Assembly: GCA_041736465.1 (NCBI GenBank)
Contig: JBGSTO010000462.1
Coordinates: forward strand, 1 to 64,000
DNA: 64,000 nt
From: JAJUJL01 sp041736465
GTDB lineage: Bacteria; Chloroflexota; Anaerolineae; Anaerolineales; UBA4823
Reading direction: 5' to 3'
Notes under the pieces: generated by a model
Seen by the model: only the letters and a program-made list of their open reading frames with translations
What the model was told of the DNA's origin: nothing
The model's database searches: none
Shown: positions 31,582 through 40,406 of the stretch, in pieces
How positions within the stretch are numbered: position 1 is the first letter of the stretch
How the letters are laid out: each line of letters begins with the position of its first letter
Position numbers and translations under genes: made by a program

Positions 31582-33591
31582 ATGCATGACCTACCCTTAT
31601 TGATCAATATTACCCTGGCGCTCCTGGTAGCGTTTATTGGTGGGATCATCGCCCGCCGGGTCGGGCTTCCGACGATCGTCGGCTACCTGCTGGCAGGGAT
31701 TTCGATCGGTCCATTCACGCCGGGCTTTGTGGGTGATATCGGAACCATCCAGCAATTGGCTGAGCTGGGTGTGATATTTTTGATGTTCGGAGTTGGCCTG
31801 CATTTTTCCTTCAAAGACCTGTGGCGCGTACGAGACATCGCCATCCCCGGTGCGCTGCTGCAAACCGCACTGGCGAGCCTGCTTGGGATTGCCCTGACCC
31901 AGATATGGGGATGGCCAATCTCCTCAGGAATCGTTCTGGGGTTGGCCATTTCGGTTGCCAGCACGGTGGTTCTACTGCGCGGTTTGATGGACAATTCGCT
32001 GCTTAACACCTCTCATGGACAGGCAGCAGTGGGCTGGTTGGTGATGGAAGATATCCTTTCCGTGCTAATCCTGGTGCTCATGCCGGCTTTGGTCCAAAAC
32101 GAGCAGGGTTTTGATTGGAGCTCCCTGGCAATCACGCTGGTGAAGGCAGCCGCATTTATTCTGATTATGTTCTTCGCCGGGGCACGTTTGATCCCCTGGT
32201 TGCTCGAACGCATTGCCCATACCCGCTCGCGAGAGCTGTTTATCTTAGCGATCCTTGCGATCACTCTGGGAACCGCGATGGGTGCTTCCGAACTGTTTGG
32301 TGTCTCCCTGGCACTTGGCGCTTTCGTAGCCGGGGCAATTATCAGCCAATCTCGTCTGAGCCACCAAGTTGGAGCGGATGTGTTTGCTTTCCGGGAAGCG
32401 TTTTCAGTGTTGTTCTTTGTCTCTGTGGGGATGTTGGTGAACCCTTTTTTCTTGTGGCAAAACCTGGGACAGGTGGCTGCTTTGACCTTCCTGGTTGTAT
32501 TCGGAAAACTGGTCATTGTGATCTTAATGGGGCTGTTGTTCCCTCGACCGGCGCGCACCTTTCTGGTGGTTGCCGTTGGGTTAAGCCAGATCGGTGAATT
32601 TTCCTTCATACTGGGTCAGGGTGGGTTGTCACTCGATTTGCTTACCGGGGAACAATATTCTTTGATCCTCGCCGCCGCACTGATCTCAATCACCGCCAAC
32701 CCATTCATGTACAGGCTTTTACCGGTGTTAGAAAAATGGCTGCAGCTAGTCCCTGGATTCTGGCGGAAATTGGAGGCGAACAGGCCCTTGCCCGAGATCG
32801 ACGAACAGCGGCTGGTTGATCACGTGGTGGTTATTGGGTATGGTAGAGTGGGCAGGCACCTGGTAGACGTGCTCACGTTGCTCAACATATCGATATTGGT
32901 GTTGGAATCAGATGTGGAGGTAGTTGAGAAATTGAATGCTGCCGGCATTGCCACCTTATATGGGGATGCTGCCAACTCGGAAGTAATCACCCATGCCCAT
33001 CTGGAACGGGCGCGGGCGCTTGTCGTAACCGTCCCAGAAGAGTCTGCCGCGGCGATGATTGTCGCTGCAGCCCGGATGCTGAATCCGGATCTCCCCATCA
33101 TTGTCCGGGCTGGAACAGAGGAAGGAGTACGCTATCTGGCTGAATTAGGCGGCACGCACATCGTCCATCCAGAGTTGGAAGGCGGGCTGGAGATTGTGCA
33201 CCATACGCTGCTGCAGCTCGGTTTCCCGCTGCGAGAAGTGCACGAGTATTCGGAATCGGTCCGCCGCGATCGTTATGACATTACGATCAGCTCCAGCGAT
33301 GAGCACCGTTCCCTGCACGATCTCTTAATTGCCGCTGACAGCATCGAGATCATCTGGGTGAAGTTAGGAGATGGTAGTCCATCGGTTGGAAAAACCCTGA
33401 GGGAAGCCAATATCCGCAGCCAGACTGGGGCATCGGTGGTTGCTTTGATACGAGATGAACAGATTATTGCGAATCCTAAATCACTGGATAAGTTCAAAGC
33501 CGGAGACCGGGTTGGTTTGATCGGTGAAAAAGAGCAGTTAGAAAATGCGCGCAGTTGGCTGGAGGCGAACACCGAGGAATCCTATGACTGA
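31582..33591 (+). CDS. CPA2-family cation:proton antiporter with TrkA domains
   Basis: A 669-residue membrane protein. The first 390 residues have about 12 membrane helices of the Kef/RosB type (GLPTIVGYLLAGISIGPFTPG, AELGVIFLMFGVGLHFSF, LGLAISVASTVVLLRGL, FGVSLALGAFVAGAIISQS). A TrkA-N domain follows with HVVVIGYGRVGRHLVDVL (about 415-432) and a TrkA-C domain with SVGKTLREANIRSQTG (about 595-610). It exchanges potassium or sodium for protons under NAD(H) control. ATG 31582 is preferred over TTG 31567. Its last eight bases overlap the ATPase gene that follows. Confidence 0.92.
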   Translation: MHDLPLLINITLALLVAFIGGIIARRVGLPTIVGYLLAGISIGPFTPGFVGDIGTIQQLAELGVIFLMFGVGLHFSFKDLWRVRDIAIPGALLQTALASLLGIALTQIWGWPISSGIVLGLAISVASTVVLLRGLMDNSLLNTSHGQAAVGWLVMEDILSVLILVLMPALVQNEQGFDWSSLAITLVKAAAFILIMFFAGARLIPWLLERIAHTRSRELFILAILAITLGTAMGASELFGVSLALGAFVAGAIISQSRLSHQVGADVFAFREAFSVLFFVSVGMLVNPFFLWQNLGQVAALTFLVVFGKLVIVILMGLLFPRPARTFLVVAVGLSQIGEFSFILGQGGLSLDLLTGEQYSLILAAALISITANPFMYRLLPVLEKWLQLVPGFWRKLEANRPLPEIDEQRLVDHVVVIGYGRVGRHLVDVLTLLNISILVLESDVEVVEKLNAAGIATLYGDAANSEVITHAHLERARALVVTVPEESAAAMIVAAARMLNPDLPIIVRAGTEEGVRYLAELGGTHIVHPELEGGLEIVHHTLLQLGFPLREVHEYSESVRRDRYDITISSSDEHRSLHDLLIAADSIEIIWVKLGDGSPSVGKTLREANIRSQTGASVVALIRDEQIIANPKSLDKFKAGDRVGLIGEKEQLENARSWLEANTEESYD

Positions 33592-34516
33592 TTACGCGAT
33601 CCGTACAGAGAACCTGAGCCGGCGCTTTGGCGCAGTCCTGGCGCTGGACCGCCTGTCGCTAGAAGTGCAGCGCGGGATGGTATTTGGCTTCCTGGGGCCG
33701 AACGGCGCCGGCAAGACCACCACCATCCGACTGCTGTTGGGTTTGCTGGAACCCAGCGATGGGCGGGCGGAGGTGCTGGGCTTCGAGACCCAGACGCAGG
33801 CGGACGAGATCCGTCTGCGCACCGGAGCGCTGCTGGAACACGCGGGGCTATACGAGCGCCTGAGCGCAGAGGACAACCTGGAATTCTATGGGCGCATCTG
33901 GCATATTCCGCCGGATGCGCGCCAGAACCGCATCCGCGAGCTTCTCTCACATCTGGATTTGTGGGAACGGCGCAAGGATCTGGTGGGCGGCTGGAGCCGG
34001 GGGATGAAGCAGAAGCTGGCGATCGCCCGCACCTTGCTGCACCGCCCAGAGCTGATCTTCCTGGACGAGCCGACCGCCGGGCTTGATCCCATCGCCGCCG
34101 CCGCGCTGCGCTCTGACCTGGAAAACCTGGCAGCCCGCGAGGGCGTGACGGTTTTCCTCACCACGCACAACCTGACGGAGGCCGAGAAGCTGTGCCAACG
34201 GGTGGGGGTCGTGCGCCAGGGACAGCTGGTCGCCGTGGGCAGCCCGGACGAGCTGCGCCACCGCCAGGCTGCGCTGCGCATGGAAATCCTGGGGCGCGGC
34301 TTCACCGAGAGTCTGCTGGCATCTCTGCGCGCCCATCCGGACGTCGCCCGGGTCGAGCAGCAAGATAAACGCCTGTTGATCGATTTGCACGGGGCGGTGG
34401 ATACCGCCCCGCTGGTAGGGCTGGTCGTGGCGGCGGGTGGGCAGGTAGAAGAAGTGCGCCGCGCCAGCGCCAGCCTGGAAGACGTATTCCTGACCTTGAT
34501 GGAGGAAGAGAAATGA
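33584..34516 (+). CDS. ABC-2 type exporter ATP-binding protein
   Basis: A 310-residue ATPase: Walker A GFLGPNGAGKTTTIRLLLGL, signature GWSRGMKQKLAIARTLLHRP (in place of LSGGQ), Walker B LIFLDEPTAGLDP, and a switch His in TTHNLTEAEKL. The degenerate SRGMKQK signature and a C-terminal domain of about 90 residues are typical of DrrA/CcmA-type exporters. It starts inside the antiporter gene (8-base overlap) and overlaps the permease gene by four, indicating tight cotranscription. Confidence 0.93.
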   Translation: MTDYAIRTENLSRRFGAVLALDRLSLEVQRGMVFGFLGPNGAGKTTTIRLLLGLLEPSDGRAEVLGFETQTQADEIRLRTGALLEHAGLYERLSAEDNLEFYGRIWHIPPDARQNRIRELLSHLDLWERRKDLVGGWSRGMKQKLAIARTLLHRPELIFLDEPTAGLDPIAAAALRSDLENLAAREGVTVFLTTHNLTEAEKLCQRVGVVRQGQLVAVGSPDELRHRQAALRMEILGRGFTESLLASLRAHPDVARVEQQDKRLLIDLHGAVDTAPLVGLVVAAGGQVEEVRRASASLEDVFLTLMEEEK

Positions 34517-35244
34517 CCGACGACATCACTGCCATCCTGTGGAAAGAGTGGAAGGAAGTCCTCAGCCAGGGGGGCGGTCGTGGGCGCCTGGGCTTGCTGG
34601 TCTTCGTCGGCGTATTTGGCATCTTTATGCCGCTGCAGATGGGCCGTGACTGGATCGAATCGCCCTCGGTGCTGTTCTACTGGGCCTGGGTGCCGCTGTT
34701 TCTGGTGTCGTCGGTGATTGCCGATTCGTTTGCCGGGGAGCGTGAGCGCCATACGCTGGAAACACTGCTCGCCAGCCGCCTCTCCGACCGGGCGATCCTG
34801 TTCGGCAAAGCCGGCGCTGCGGTGGGCTACGGAGCGGGCTTGACCTGGATCAGCCTGCTGCTGGGGCTGGTCACTGCCAACCTGGTGCACGGTCAAGGAA
34901 CGCTGCTGATGTATTCGCTGCCGGTAGGCGCCGGCATCATTGCCCTCAGCCTTTTGGGCGCAGGGTTGGCGGCGGGGGCCGGGGTGCTTATCTCACTGCG
35001 CGCCCCCAGCGTGCGCCAGGCGCAGCAAACCCTGAGTATTACGATCATGCTGCTGCTCTTTGTGCCGGTCTTCGGCGTGCAGGCGCTGCCCGAGGCGTGG
35101 AAAGAGCGCATTTTCGGCAGCCTGATGGCGATCAATGTCAATCAGGCGCTGCTGGTGGCGGTGCTGATTCTGGGTGGATTAAATGTCCTCTTCCTGGCGA
35201 TGGCGCTGGCGCGATTCCAACGAGCGAAGCTGATTCTGGACTGA
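34513..35244 (+). CDS. ABC-2 type exporter permease
   Basis: A 243-residue membrane protein with six hydrophobic segments beginning after ILWKEWKEVLSQGGGRG. The loop DSFAGERERHTLETLLASRLSDRAILFGK is the hallmark coupling helix of ABC-2 permeases that pair with ATPases such as the one encoded just before. The gene begins at an ATGA overlap. The exported substrate is unknown; drugs, peptides or lipids are usual for the class. Confidence 0.9.
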   Translation: MTDDITAILWKEWKEVLSQGGGRGRLGLLVFVGVFGIFMPLQMGRDWIESPSVLFYWAWVPLFLVSSVIADSFAGERERHTLETLLASRLSDRAILFGKAGAAVGYGAGLTWISLLLGLVTANLVHGQGTLLMYSLPVGAGIIALSLLGAGLAAGAGVLISLRAPSVRQAQQTLSITIMLLLFVPVFGVQALPEAWKERIFGSLMAINVNQALLVAVLILGGLNVLFLAMALARFQRAKLILD

Positions 35245-35251
35245 CCACGGT

Positions 35252-35701
35252 ATGAAATCAAAGGGACAGAACACCATCATGTTCTATTTATCTGCTTTTG
35301 TAGCCGTCCTCGGCGCAGTTGGTTACAACTACTTTGTGAAGATGGTTCCAGCCACGATCAACCCGGTTATGTCGGTGATGGGCAGCTACCTTGCCGTATT
35401 GGGGATGGGTGTTCTGCTGCTGCTTTTCTTCCCTGCCGAAGGGGGATTGCTGGTGCAAATCCGCCAGTTGAGCTGGATCCAGCTTGTGCTGGCAGTGACT
35501 GTGATCATGATCGAGCTGGGTTTCCTGCTGATGTACCGCTACGGCTGGAATCTGAGCACGGGGAATCTGGTTACAGGTGTATTCGTCAATATCATTCTGG
35601 TGGGACTCGGGCTGGCGCTGCTGGGCGAGAAAGTCAGTCCCATCAACGCGCTGGGAATCGTTCTCAGTATGGTGGGTGTGGCGCTGATCAGCTATCGCTA
35701 A
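35252..35701 (+). CDS. Half-size EamA/DMT-type membrane protein
   Basis: A 149-residue protein with five hydrophobic helices equal to one EamA unit. MFYLSAFVAVLGAVGYNYFVKMVPATINPVMSVMGSYLAVLGMG starts it and GLGLALLGEKVSPINALGIVLSMVGVALISY is the usual EamA ending. Full-size DMT carriers have two such units, so this one would act as a dimer or with a partner, like SMR proteins. It lies eight bases after the ABC-2 permease and may belong to the same transcript. Confidence 0.82.
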   Translation: MKSKGQNTIMFYLSAFVAVLGAVGYNYFVKMVPATINPVMSVMGSYLAVLGMGVLLLLFFPAEGGLLVQIRQLSWIQLVLAVTVIMIELGFLLMYRYGWNLSTGNLVTGVFVNIILVGLGLALLGEKVSPINALGIVLSMVGVALISYR

Positions 35702-35740
35702 AGGGAGTGCGACAAATTTTTAAGACGATCCTGGCAGCGA

Positions 35741-36217
35741 TCACTTGAACTGGTCGCTGAACACTGCGATCTGCCCGCAGTGCTCGCGTTTGTGCCCGTA
35801 GTAGGTATAGACGATGAAATCCTCCAGGTCGTACTCTTCTCCATACCAGGGAAGTGCGCCTTGCTTTCTCCAGATTTCATTGGGAATCCGAGGGGCGGCT
35901 GCCATCACTTTATGATAGGCAACCTTGTATTCCCCCAGAACCGATTCCATCGAAAGTTTCTTGCGCAGCTCGACTTCAGTGTCATTGAAACCTATCCTGT
36001 CCCTGGTGAATTTTTCCAGGTAATACGTAGGACCGGGATCCAGGAAATTATTCAAGGTCTCGACCAGCACCTGCTCGAAAGAAGATAAATGGGCAATGAG
36101 ATCCTTGACGGACCAGTACCCGCAAGCCCCGGAGGTATACCACTGCTCCTTGGGGAAATTCTCTAATGTGCCCAGTACCGTCAGGTGACCATACTTGAGA
36201 ATATCATTCGGGTTCAT
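35741..36217 (-). CDS. DinB/DUF1706-like family protein
   Basis: A 158-residue helical protein. HLTVLGTLENFPKEQW, GYWSVKDLIAHLSSFEQVLVETL and DFIVYTYYGHKREHCGQIAVFSD contain the His residues (LIAHLSSFE, GHKREH) that form the metal site of DinB-like proteins. WSVKDLIAHL and the GHKREH-x-QI end are also found in the ClbS/DfsB immunity branch, some of which hydrolyse reactive small molecules, so a protective role is possible. It is a single gene, convergent with the DMT gene and divergent from the ICMT-like gene. Confidence 0.85.
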   Translation of the reverse strand: MNPNDILKYGHLTVLGTLENFPKEQWYTSGACGYWSVKDLIAHLSSFEQVLVETLNNFLDPGPTYYLEKFTRDRIGFNDTEVELRKKLSMESVLGEYKVAYHKVMAAAPRIPNEIWRKQGALPWYGEEYDLEDFIVYTYYGHKREHCGQIAVFSDQFK

Positions 36218-36337
36218 GGAATAATCCTTTAAATTGCTTAAAAAAACTGGATGTTATTTTGATAAATTGGAGTTATTATATCCTGTATAGTGCCGGGAAT
36301 ATCATCACATTATACAAATTAAAGGAAAACTTAAGCT

Positions 36338-36940
36338 ATGCTTATCGATCCCGATTTTGCCCTGAGGGTGACCTTCCTGCTTGCCTTCGTGCTGGTGTTC
36401 GCGATTTCCAGCTACTACCGCAGAAGAGCGCGGCAGGAAGGTGGAACCATCGCTCGAAAAGAGGAGGGTGCTGCGATTCTGGCCCTGCGCATGGTCTTCG
36501 CCCTGCCGTTGTTCATCTCGCTGCTGCTCTACGCCTTCTATCCCAGGTTGCTGGCGTGGTCGGTCGTGCCGCTGCCGCTGTGGCTGCGGATCATTTTCGC
36601 AATCGCCGCTTTGCTGTGTGTTCCGCTGAGCCTGTGGGTGTTTCGCAATATCGGAAAGAACGTCTCCGAGACGGTGCTGGTCAAAAAGGGGCACGAACTT
36701 GTCACCTCGGGACCATACCGCTGGGTGCGCCACCCGCTGTACGCCACGGCGCTGCTGCTGCTGTGCTCGGCGAGCGTGATGGCAGAGAGCTGGTTTCTAT
36801 TTGTCTATTTTGTCGCCGCAGCGCTGGCGTTCCGGTTCGAGGTCATCCCGCAAGAGGAAAAGCGGCTGGTAGAGGCGTTTGGTAACGAATATCGGGAGTA
36901 CCAGGGCAGAAGCGGGGCATTACTGCCGAAAATATTCTGA
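36338..36940 (+). CDS. Isoprenylcysteine carboxyl methyltransferase-family membrane protein
   Basis: A 200-residue integral membrane enzyme with five predicted helices. The C-terminal signature LVTSGPYRWVRHPLYATALLL and QEEKRLVEAFGNEYREYQGR is that of the ICMT/PEMT-like family (SAM-binding membrane methyltransferases). Bacterial members methylate lipids, thiols or unknown acids. AAAGGAAAACTT precedes ATG 36338. The sensor kinase starts 12 bases after its stop, so the three genes 36338-39377 may form one transcript. Confidence 0.88.
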   Translation: MLIDPDFALRVTFLLAFVLVFAISSYYRRRARQEGGTIARKEEGAAILALRMVFALPLFISLLLYAFYPRLLAWSVVPLPLWLRIIFAIAALLCVPLSLWVFRNIGKNVSETVLVKKGHELVTSGPYRWVRHPLYATALLLLCSASVMAESWFLFVYFVAAALAFRFEVIPQEEKRLVEAFGNEYREYQGRSGALLPKIF

Positions 36941-36952
36941 TATAGTTAGTGC

Positions 36953-38731
36953 ATGTCCCTGCGCACCCGGCTGACGATCTTTGTCCTGCTGTTTGGCTGT
37001 GTGGTCCTCACCAATCTGCTGGCGCTGCTGTACCTGACGCGCTCTGTTTCAGACTCGCTGGCGGCGATCGAACGCATCCGCCAGCGGCAGCTCCTGGCAG
37101 CGCAGATGGTTGCCCATCTACGTGACGCCGAGTCGGCGCTTTACCGCTACCAGATCATCGGAGAAGAAGGCTTTAAGCACCAGTTCGCAGAGCAGTTGAA
37201 AAACTTCGGCGCGTTCCTGGACCAGTATTTTGCGCTTGCCGGCAGCCCGCAGGAACAGGACTGGCACACTCTGCTGCAAAACTCCCACCAACAGGCGAAC
37301 CGCACCGGCAGCGAGCTGATCGAGCTGCGCGACCAGCAGGAGCGGGATTTGCAGACCTATCTGGACAGCCAGGCGCAGCTCACCGACCTGCTGCTCCTAA
37401 ACGCAAAATCTGCCCATCTGGAAGATGCTGCCTACCAGACCAGCATCACCGCCATGCAGGACGCCTCGCGCGCCATGCTGTCGGCAGTATCCGGATACCT
37501 GGCCTCGCCGGATGAGACCAAGCGCGTGCGTTTCACGGACGCCGCCGTCAATTTCCGCCGAGCGTCCAACGAGTTCGCCTTCCTGGCGCAGGCCGAAGAA
37601 GAAACGCTCCAAACCGAGATCGTGTCGATTTTCGACCAGATGCAGATGCTCGGCTCGCGGCTGATCAGCCAGCGCGACCTGCAGCAGTCTCAGTACGCCA
37701 ATTTCATCGCCATCACGCATACTGCCGGACAGCAAACCATCGTCGGAAAGATCGAGCCGCATGAAGCGGCGTCCTTCGCCAGCGAGCAGAAAAACCTGCA
37801 GCAGGCGGTCAACACTGCCATCCTGGTCAGCGTGCTGGTGACCGTGGTATTGTCGTCATTTACGATCGTATTCATGATCTACCTTACCCGGCAGGTCAAC
37901 TCTCGCGTCAATGCCCTGCTGCGCGGGGCGGAGCGTGTGGCAGGCGGCAATCTGCTTCACCCGGTAGGCATCAACGGCAGCGACGAATTTGGACGGCTGG
38001 CAACGTCCTTCGATAACATGATGAAGGGACTCGCCAGCCGCGAGGAGCGACTGCGGGCGCTGATTGGCAAGATGGCGCAAATTCAAGACGAAGAACGCCG
38101 TCTGATCGGGCTGGATTTGCACGATGGTTTGACGCAGCTGATCATTTCCGCCAATATGCACTTCAATACTCTGAACGCGCTGCTGGGCTCCCGGTTGGAA
38201 CCCGAGGCAATGCAGGAGCTGGATGTGGGGCGGACGCTGGTGCGGCAGTCGATCGACGAGGCCCGCAAAGTCATCGCCGAGCTGCGCCCGACGGTGATCG
38301 ATGATTTCGGCTTGAAAGAGGGGCTGCGCCGCTACCTGGCGGAAATCTGTGATGCCCAAAAATGGTCTTGTGACATCCGCATCGAAATCGATGCTCTTGA
38401 GGTCCTGCCTCCGGTGGATACGGCAATCTTCCGCATCGTGCAGGAAGCCATGTCAAACATTCGCAAGCACGCCCAGACGTCCAGGGTGCAGGTGGTGCTG
38501 CACGTACAGCGGAACGACCTGTACCTGCAGGTGCAGGATTGGGGGCGCGGCTTCGATCCGCAGGCCTTTGTGGACGACATGAGCCACCTCGGGCTGGTAT
38601 CTATGCAGGAGCGGGCGCAGATGCTGGGAGGCAGTTTCCATATCGAAAGTAAAAAAGGGCAGGGCACGACGGTCAGCGTGACCATCCCGCTGGCAGCCCT
38701 GGCAGAGAGGAGCGGCAATGTCGCAAGGTGA
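36953..38731 (+). CDS. NarL-type sensor histidine kinase
   Basis: A 592-residue membrane kinase. TM1 (about 7-30) and TM2 (about 283-306) enclose a helical extracytoplasmic sensor of about 250 residues with CHASE3-like heptads (RQRQLLAAQMVAHLRDAESALYRYQIIGEEGF). HAMP (about 307-360) and a HisKA_3 dimerisation helix follow, with the phospho-acceptor His390 in IGLDLHDGLTQLI. The ATPase domain has EAMSNIRKHAQTSRV, DWGRGFDP and GLVSMQERAQMLGGSF. It phosphorylates the response regulator encoded next, with which it overlaps by 14 bases. The signal is unknown. Confidence 0.93.
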   Translation: MSLRTRLTIFVLLFGCVVLTNLLALLYLTRSVSDSLAAIERIRQRQLLAAQMVAHLRDAESALYRYQIIGEEGFKHQFAEQLKNFGAFLDQYFALAGSPQEQDWHTLLQNSHQQANRTGSELIELRDQQERDLQTYLDSQAQLTDLLLLNAKSAHLEDAAYQTSITAMQDASRAMLSAVSGYLASPDETKRVRFTDAAVNFRRASNEFAFLAQAEEETLQTEIVSIFDQMQMLGSRLISQRDLQQSQYANFIAITHTAGQQTIVGKIEPHEAASFASEQKNLQQAVNTAILVSVLVTVVLSSFTIVFMIYLTRQVNSRVNALLRGAERVAGGNLLHPVGINGSDEFGRLATSFDNMMKGLASREERLRALIGKMAQIQDEERRLIGLDLHDGLTQLIISANMHFNTLNALLGSRLEPEAMQELDVGRTLVRQSIDEARKVIAELRPTVIDDFGLKEGLRRYLAEICDAQKWSCDIRIEIDALEVLPPVDTAIFRIVQEAMSNIRKHAQTSRVQVVLHVQRNDLYLQVQDWGRGFDPQAFVDDMSHLGLVSMQERAQMLGGSFHIESKKGQGTTVSVTIPLAALAERSGNVAR

Positions 38732-39377
38732 GATCACTCTGGTTATCGCCGATGACCATCCCATGGTGCGGGCGGGGCTGCGCAGCATGCTCGGTGCATC
38801 CCGGATAAGGGTGGTTGGGGAGGCGGGCAGCGGCGAGGAAACGCTGGATGTGGTCCGTAAATCTCAGCCGCAGGTGGTATTGATGGACATTCGTATGCCT
38901 GGTATGGATGGCATCCAGGCGCTGGAAGCCATGCGCGCCGAAAAGCTGCCCGGGCGGGTGATCATGGTGACGACATACCGCTCCACCTCCTACCTGCTGC
39001 GCTCGCTGTCGATGGGGGCGGCGGGCTTCGTGCTCAAAGATGCTTCGCGCGAAGAGCTGCTGGCTGCCATCTACTCGGTGGCGGACGGCGCCTCACTGGT
39101 GGACAGCCAGTTCTTGCAGGATGTGCTGCGCTCGCTTGAGCAGACAGACGCCAGCGAGATCGCCGGTGCAGAGCGGCTGGTCGAGCCGCTGACCGCCCGT
39201 GAAATGGACATCTTAAAACTGATGGTCGAAGGGCTGACCAACCAGGCAATCGGAGATGTGCTTGGTTTGAGCGCCGGGACGGTGAAAGGCTACGCTCAGA
39301 CGGTGATGCATAAATTGGGCACCAACGACCGCACCCAGGCGGCTGTCAAAGCGATCCGGCTGGGCTTGGTGAAGTGA
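38718..39377 (+). CDS. NarL/LuxR-type response regulator
   Basis: A 219-residue two-domain regulator. The receiver has acidic residues ADDH, phospho-acceptor Asp57 in VLMDIRMPGMDG and the conserved Thr/Lys (VTTYRST, FVLKDAS). The C-terminal LuxR helix-turn-helix reads LTAREMDILKLMVEGLTNQAIGDVLGLSAGTVKGYAQTVMHKLGTNDRTQAAVKA. It is the partner of the overlapping kinase. It lies just before the carboxylate-catabolism cluster in the same direction, which makes that cluster a possible target, separated only by repeat C1. Confidence 0.94.
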   Translation: MSQGEITLVIADDHPMVRAGLRSMLGASRIRVVGEAGSGEETLDVVRKSQPQVVLMDIRMPGMDGIQALEAMRAEKLPGRVIMVTTYRSTSYLLRSLSMGAAGFVLKDASREELLAAIYSVADGASLVDSQFLQDVLRSLEQTDASEIAGAERLVEPLTAREMDILKLMVEGLTNQAIGDVLGLSAGTVKGYAQTVMHKLGTNDRTQAAVKAIRLGLVK

Positions 39378-39399
39378 ATTGAAATCTATGAAGCTATGG

Positions 39400-39518
39400 G
39401 AAAGACTGAAACACAAAGACCACAAAGGATGAACACAAAGAACGCCAAGATTTTAGTAAGAACCTTTGTGTTGATCCTTATTCTTCGCGGTTCGCATGAA
39501 CACACATCAATAAAGGAG
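39400..39518 (+). repeat. Repeat family C, copy 1, leader of the aldolase gene
   Basis: GAAAGACTGAAACACAAAGA, CCACAAAGGATGAACACAAAG and AACCTTTGTG are shared with 42581-42709; both copies end in GGTTCGCATGAAC/GGTTCACATCAAC-like sequence and AAAGGAG. CACAAAGG (39421-39428) and CCTTTGTG (39463-39470) are complementary. The terminal AAAGGAG lies 9 bases before ATG 39524 and acts as its ribosome site. Confidence 0.78.
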
Positions 39519-39523
39519 CATGC

Positions 39524-40312
39524 ATGGAAACCTCAAACGAATCTCCCACCAATCCGGTCAAGATAAAACTGAAAGACGGCGGGAAAACCGCCGGCGCCTG
39601 GCTCGGTTCGGCGAGTCCGGTCATCGCCGAGGTCGTGAGCCTGGCGGGTTTCGATTGGGTGGTGATCGACTTGGAACACGGCGCCGGCGACGAAATGACC
39701 ATGCTCAGCCAGCTCCAGGCAATGAAAGCTTCCGGGGTGGTGCCGCTGGTGCGCGTCGCAGGGAATGATCCATTGATCATCAAGCGCACCCTGGATGCCG
39801 GCGCCTGGGGTGTGGTGGTTCCCGATATCCGCTCCCGAGAAGAGGCCGAAGCTGCTTTCCGGGCGATGAAGTACCATCCTCTAGGCACGCGCGGCATCTC
39901 GGGCAATACCCGCGCCGGGGCTTACGGTCTGCAAAACAGCAAGCTGCTGATGGAAACCGCCAACGAGCGCACCATGCTGGTGGCGCAAATCGAGTCGCCG
40001 GAGGCAGTCGCCAACCTGGATGAGATCCTGGAAGTTGCGGGGATCGACGTGTTCTTCATCGGACCGCGCGACCTGGGGACTTCGCTGGGCTACTTCAACA
40101 ACGCCACGCACCCCGAGGTAAAGAAGGTGATCGCCGTCATTGAGCGAAAAGTGCTGGCGGCAGGCAGGGTGCTGGGCACGGTCACCGATTCCTGGGAAGC
40201 AGCGCAGGAAAGGTACCAGCGCGGCTACCAGTTCCTTTCGCTGCTATCGGAAGTTCCGGCGATCGGCAGGTTGGCGAGCGATCTGGTGGTGAAATTCAAG
40301 CAGGCTTTCTAG
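39524..40312 (+). CDS. HpcH/HpaI-family class II aldolase
   Basis: A 262-residue TIM-barrel aldolase. GAWLGSASPVIAEVVSLAGFDWVVIDLEHGAGD carries the catalytic His of the DLEHG motif, PLVRVAGNDPLIIKRTLDAGAWGVVVPDIRSREEAEAA the Arg, and MLVAQIESPEAVANLDEILEVAGIDVFFIGPRDLGTSLGY the Glu and Asp that bind the metal. Family members cleave 4-hydroxy-2-oxo acids to pyruvate and an aldehyde or oxo acid (HpaI, GarL, RhmA). It is the first gene of the carboxylate locus, followed by a strong terminator, so it may be transcribed apart from the rest. Confidence 0.9.
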   Translation: METSNESPTNPVKIKLKDGGKTAGAWLGSASPVIAEVVSLAGFDWVVIDLEHGAGDEMTMLSQLQAMKASGVVPLVRVAGNDPLIIKRTLDAGAWGVVVPDIRSREEAEAAFRAMKYHPLGTRGISGNTRAGAYGLQNSKLLMETANERTMLVAQIESPEAVANLDEILEVAGIDVFFIGPRDLGTSLGYFNNATHPEVKKVIAVIERKVLAAGRVLGTVTDSWEAAQERYQRGYQFLSLLSEVPAIGRLASDLVVKFKQAF

Positions 40313-40327
40313 CCGGCCCAGGCTGCG

Positions 40328-40380
40328 ATAACTACCGGATGGAGGGAAGAAAACCCCCCATCCGGTAGTTATTATTTTTA
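40328..40380 (+). terminator. Rho-independent terminator after the aldolase gene
   Basis: A perfect 15-bp stem (ATAACTACCGGATGG at 40328-40342 with its complement at 40358-40372) encloses a 15-base loop and is followed by TATTTTTA. This is the clearest terminator in the window; it separates the aldolase from the lyase gene that starts at 40407. Confidence 0.88.
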
Positions 40381-40406
40381 ATTATTTCCGCTATTCTAAT
40401 CACAGG

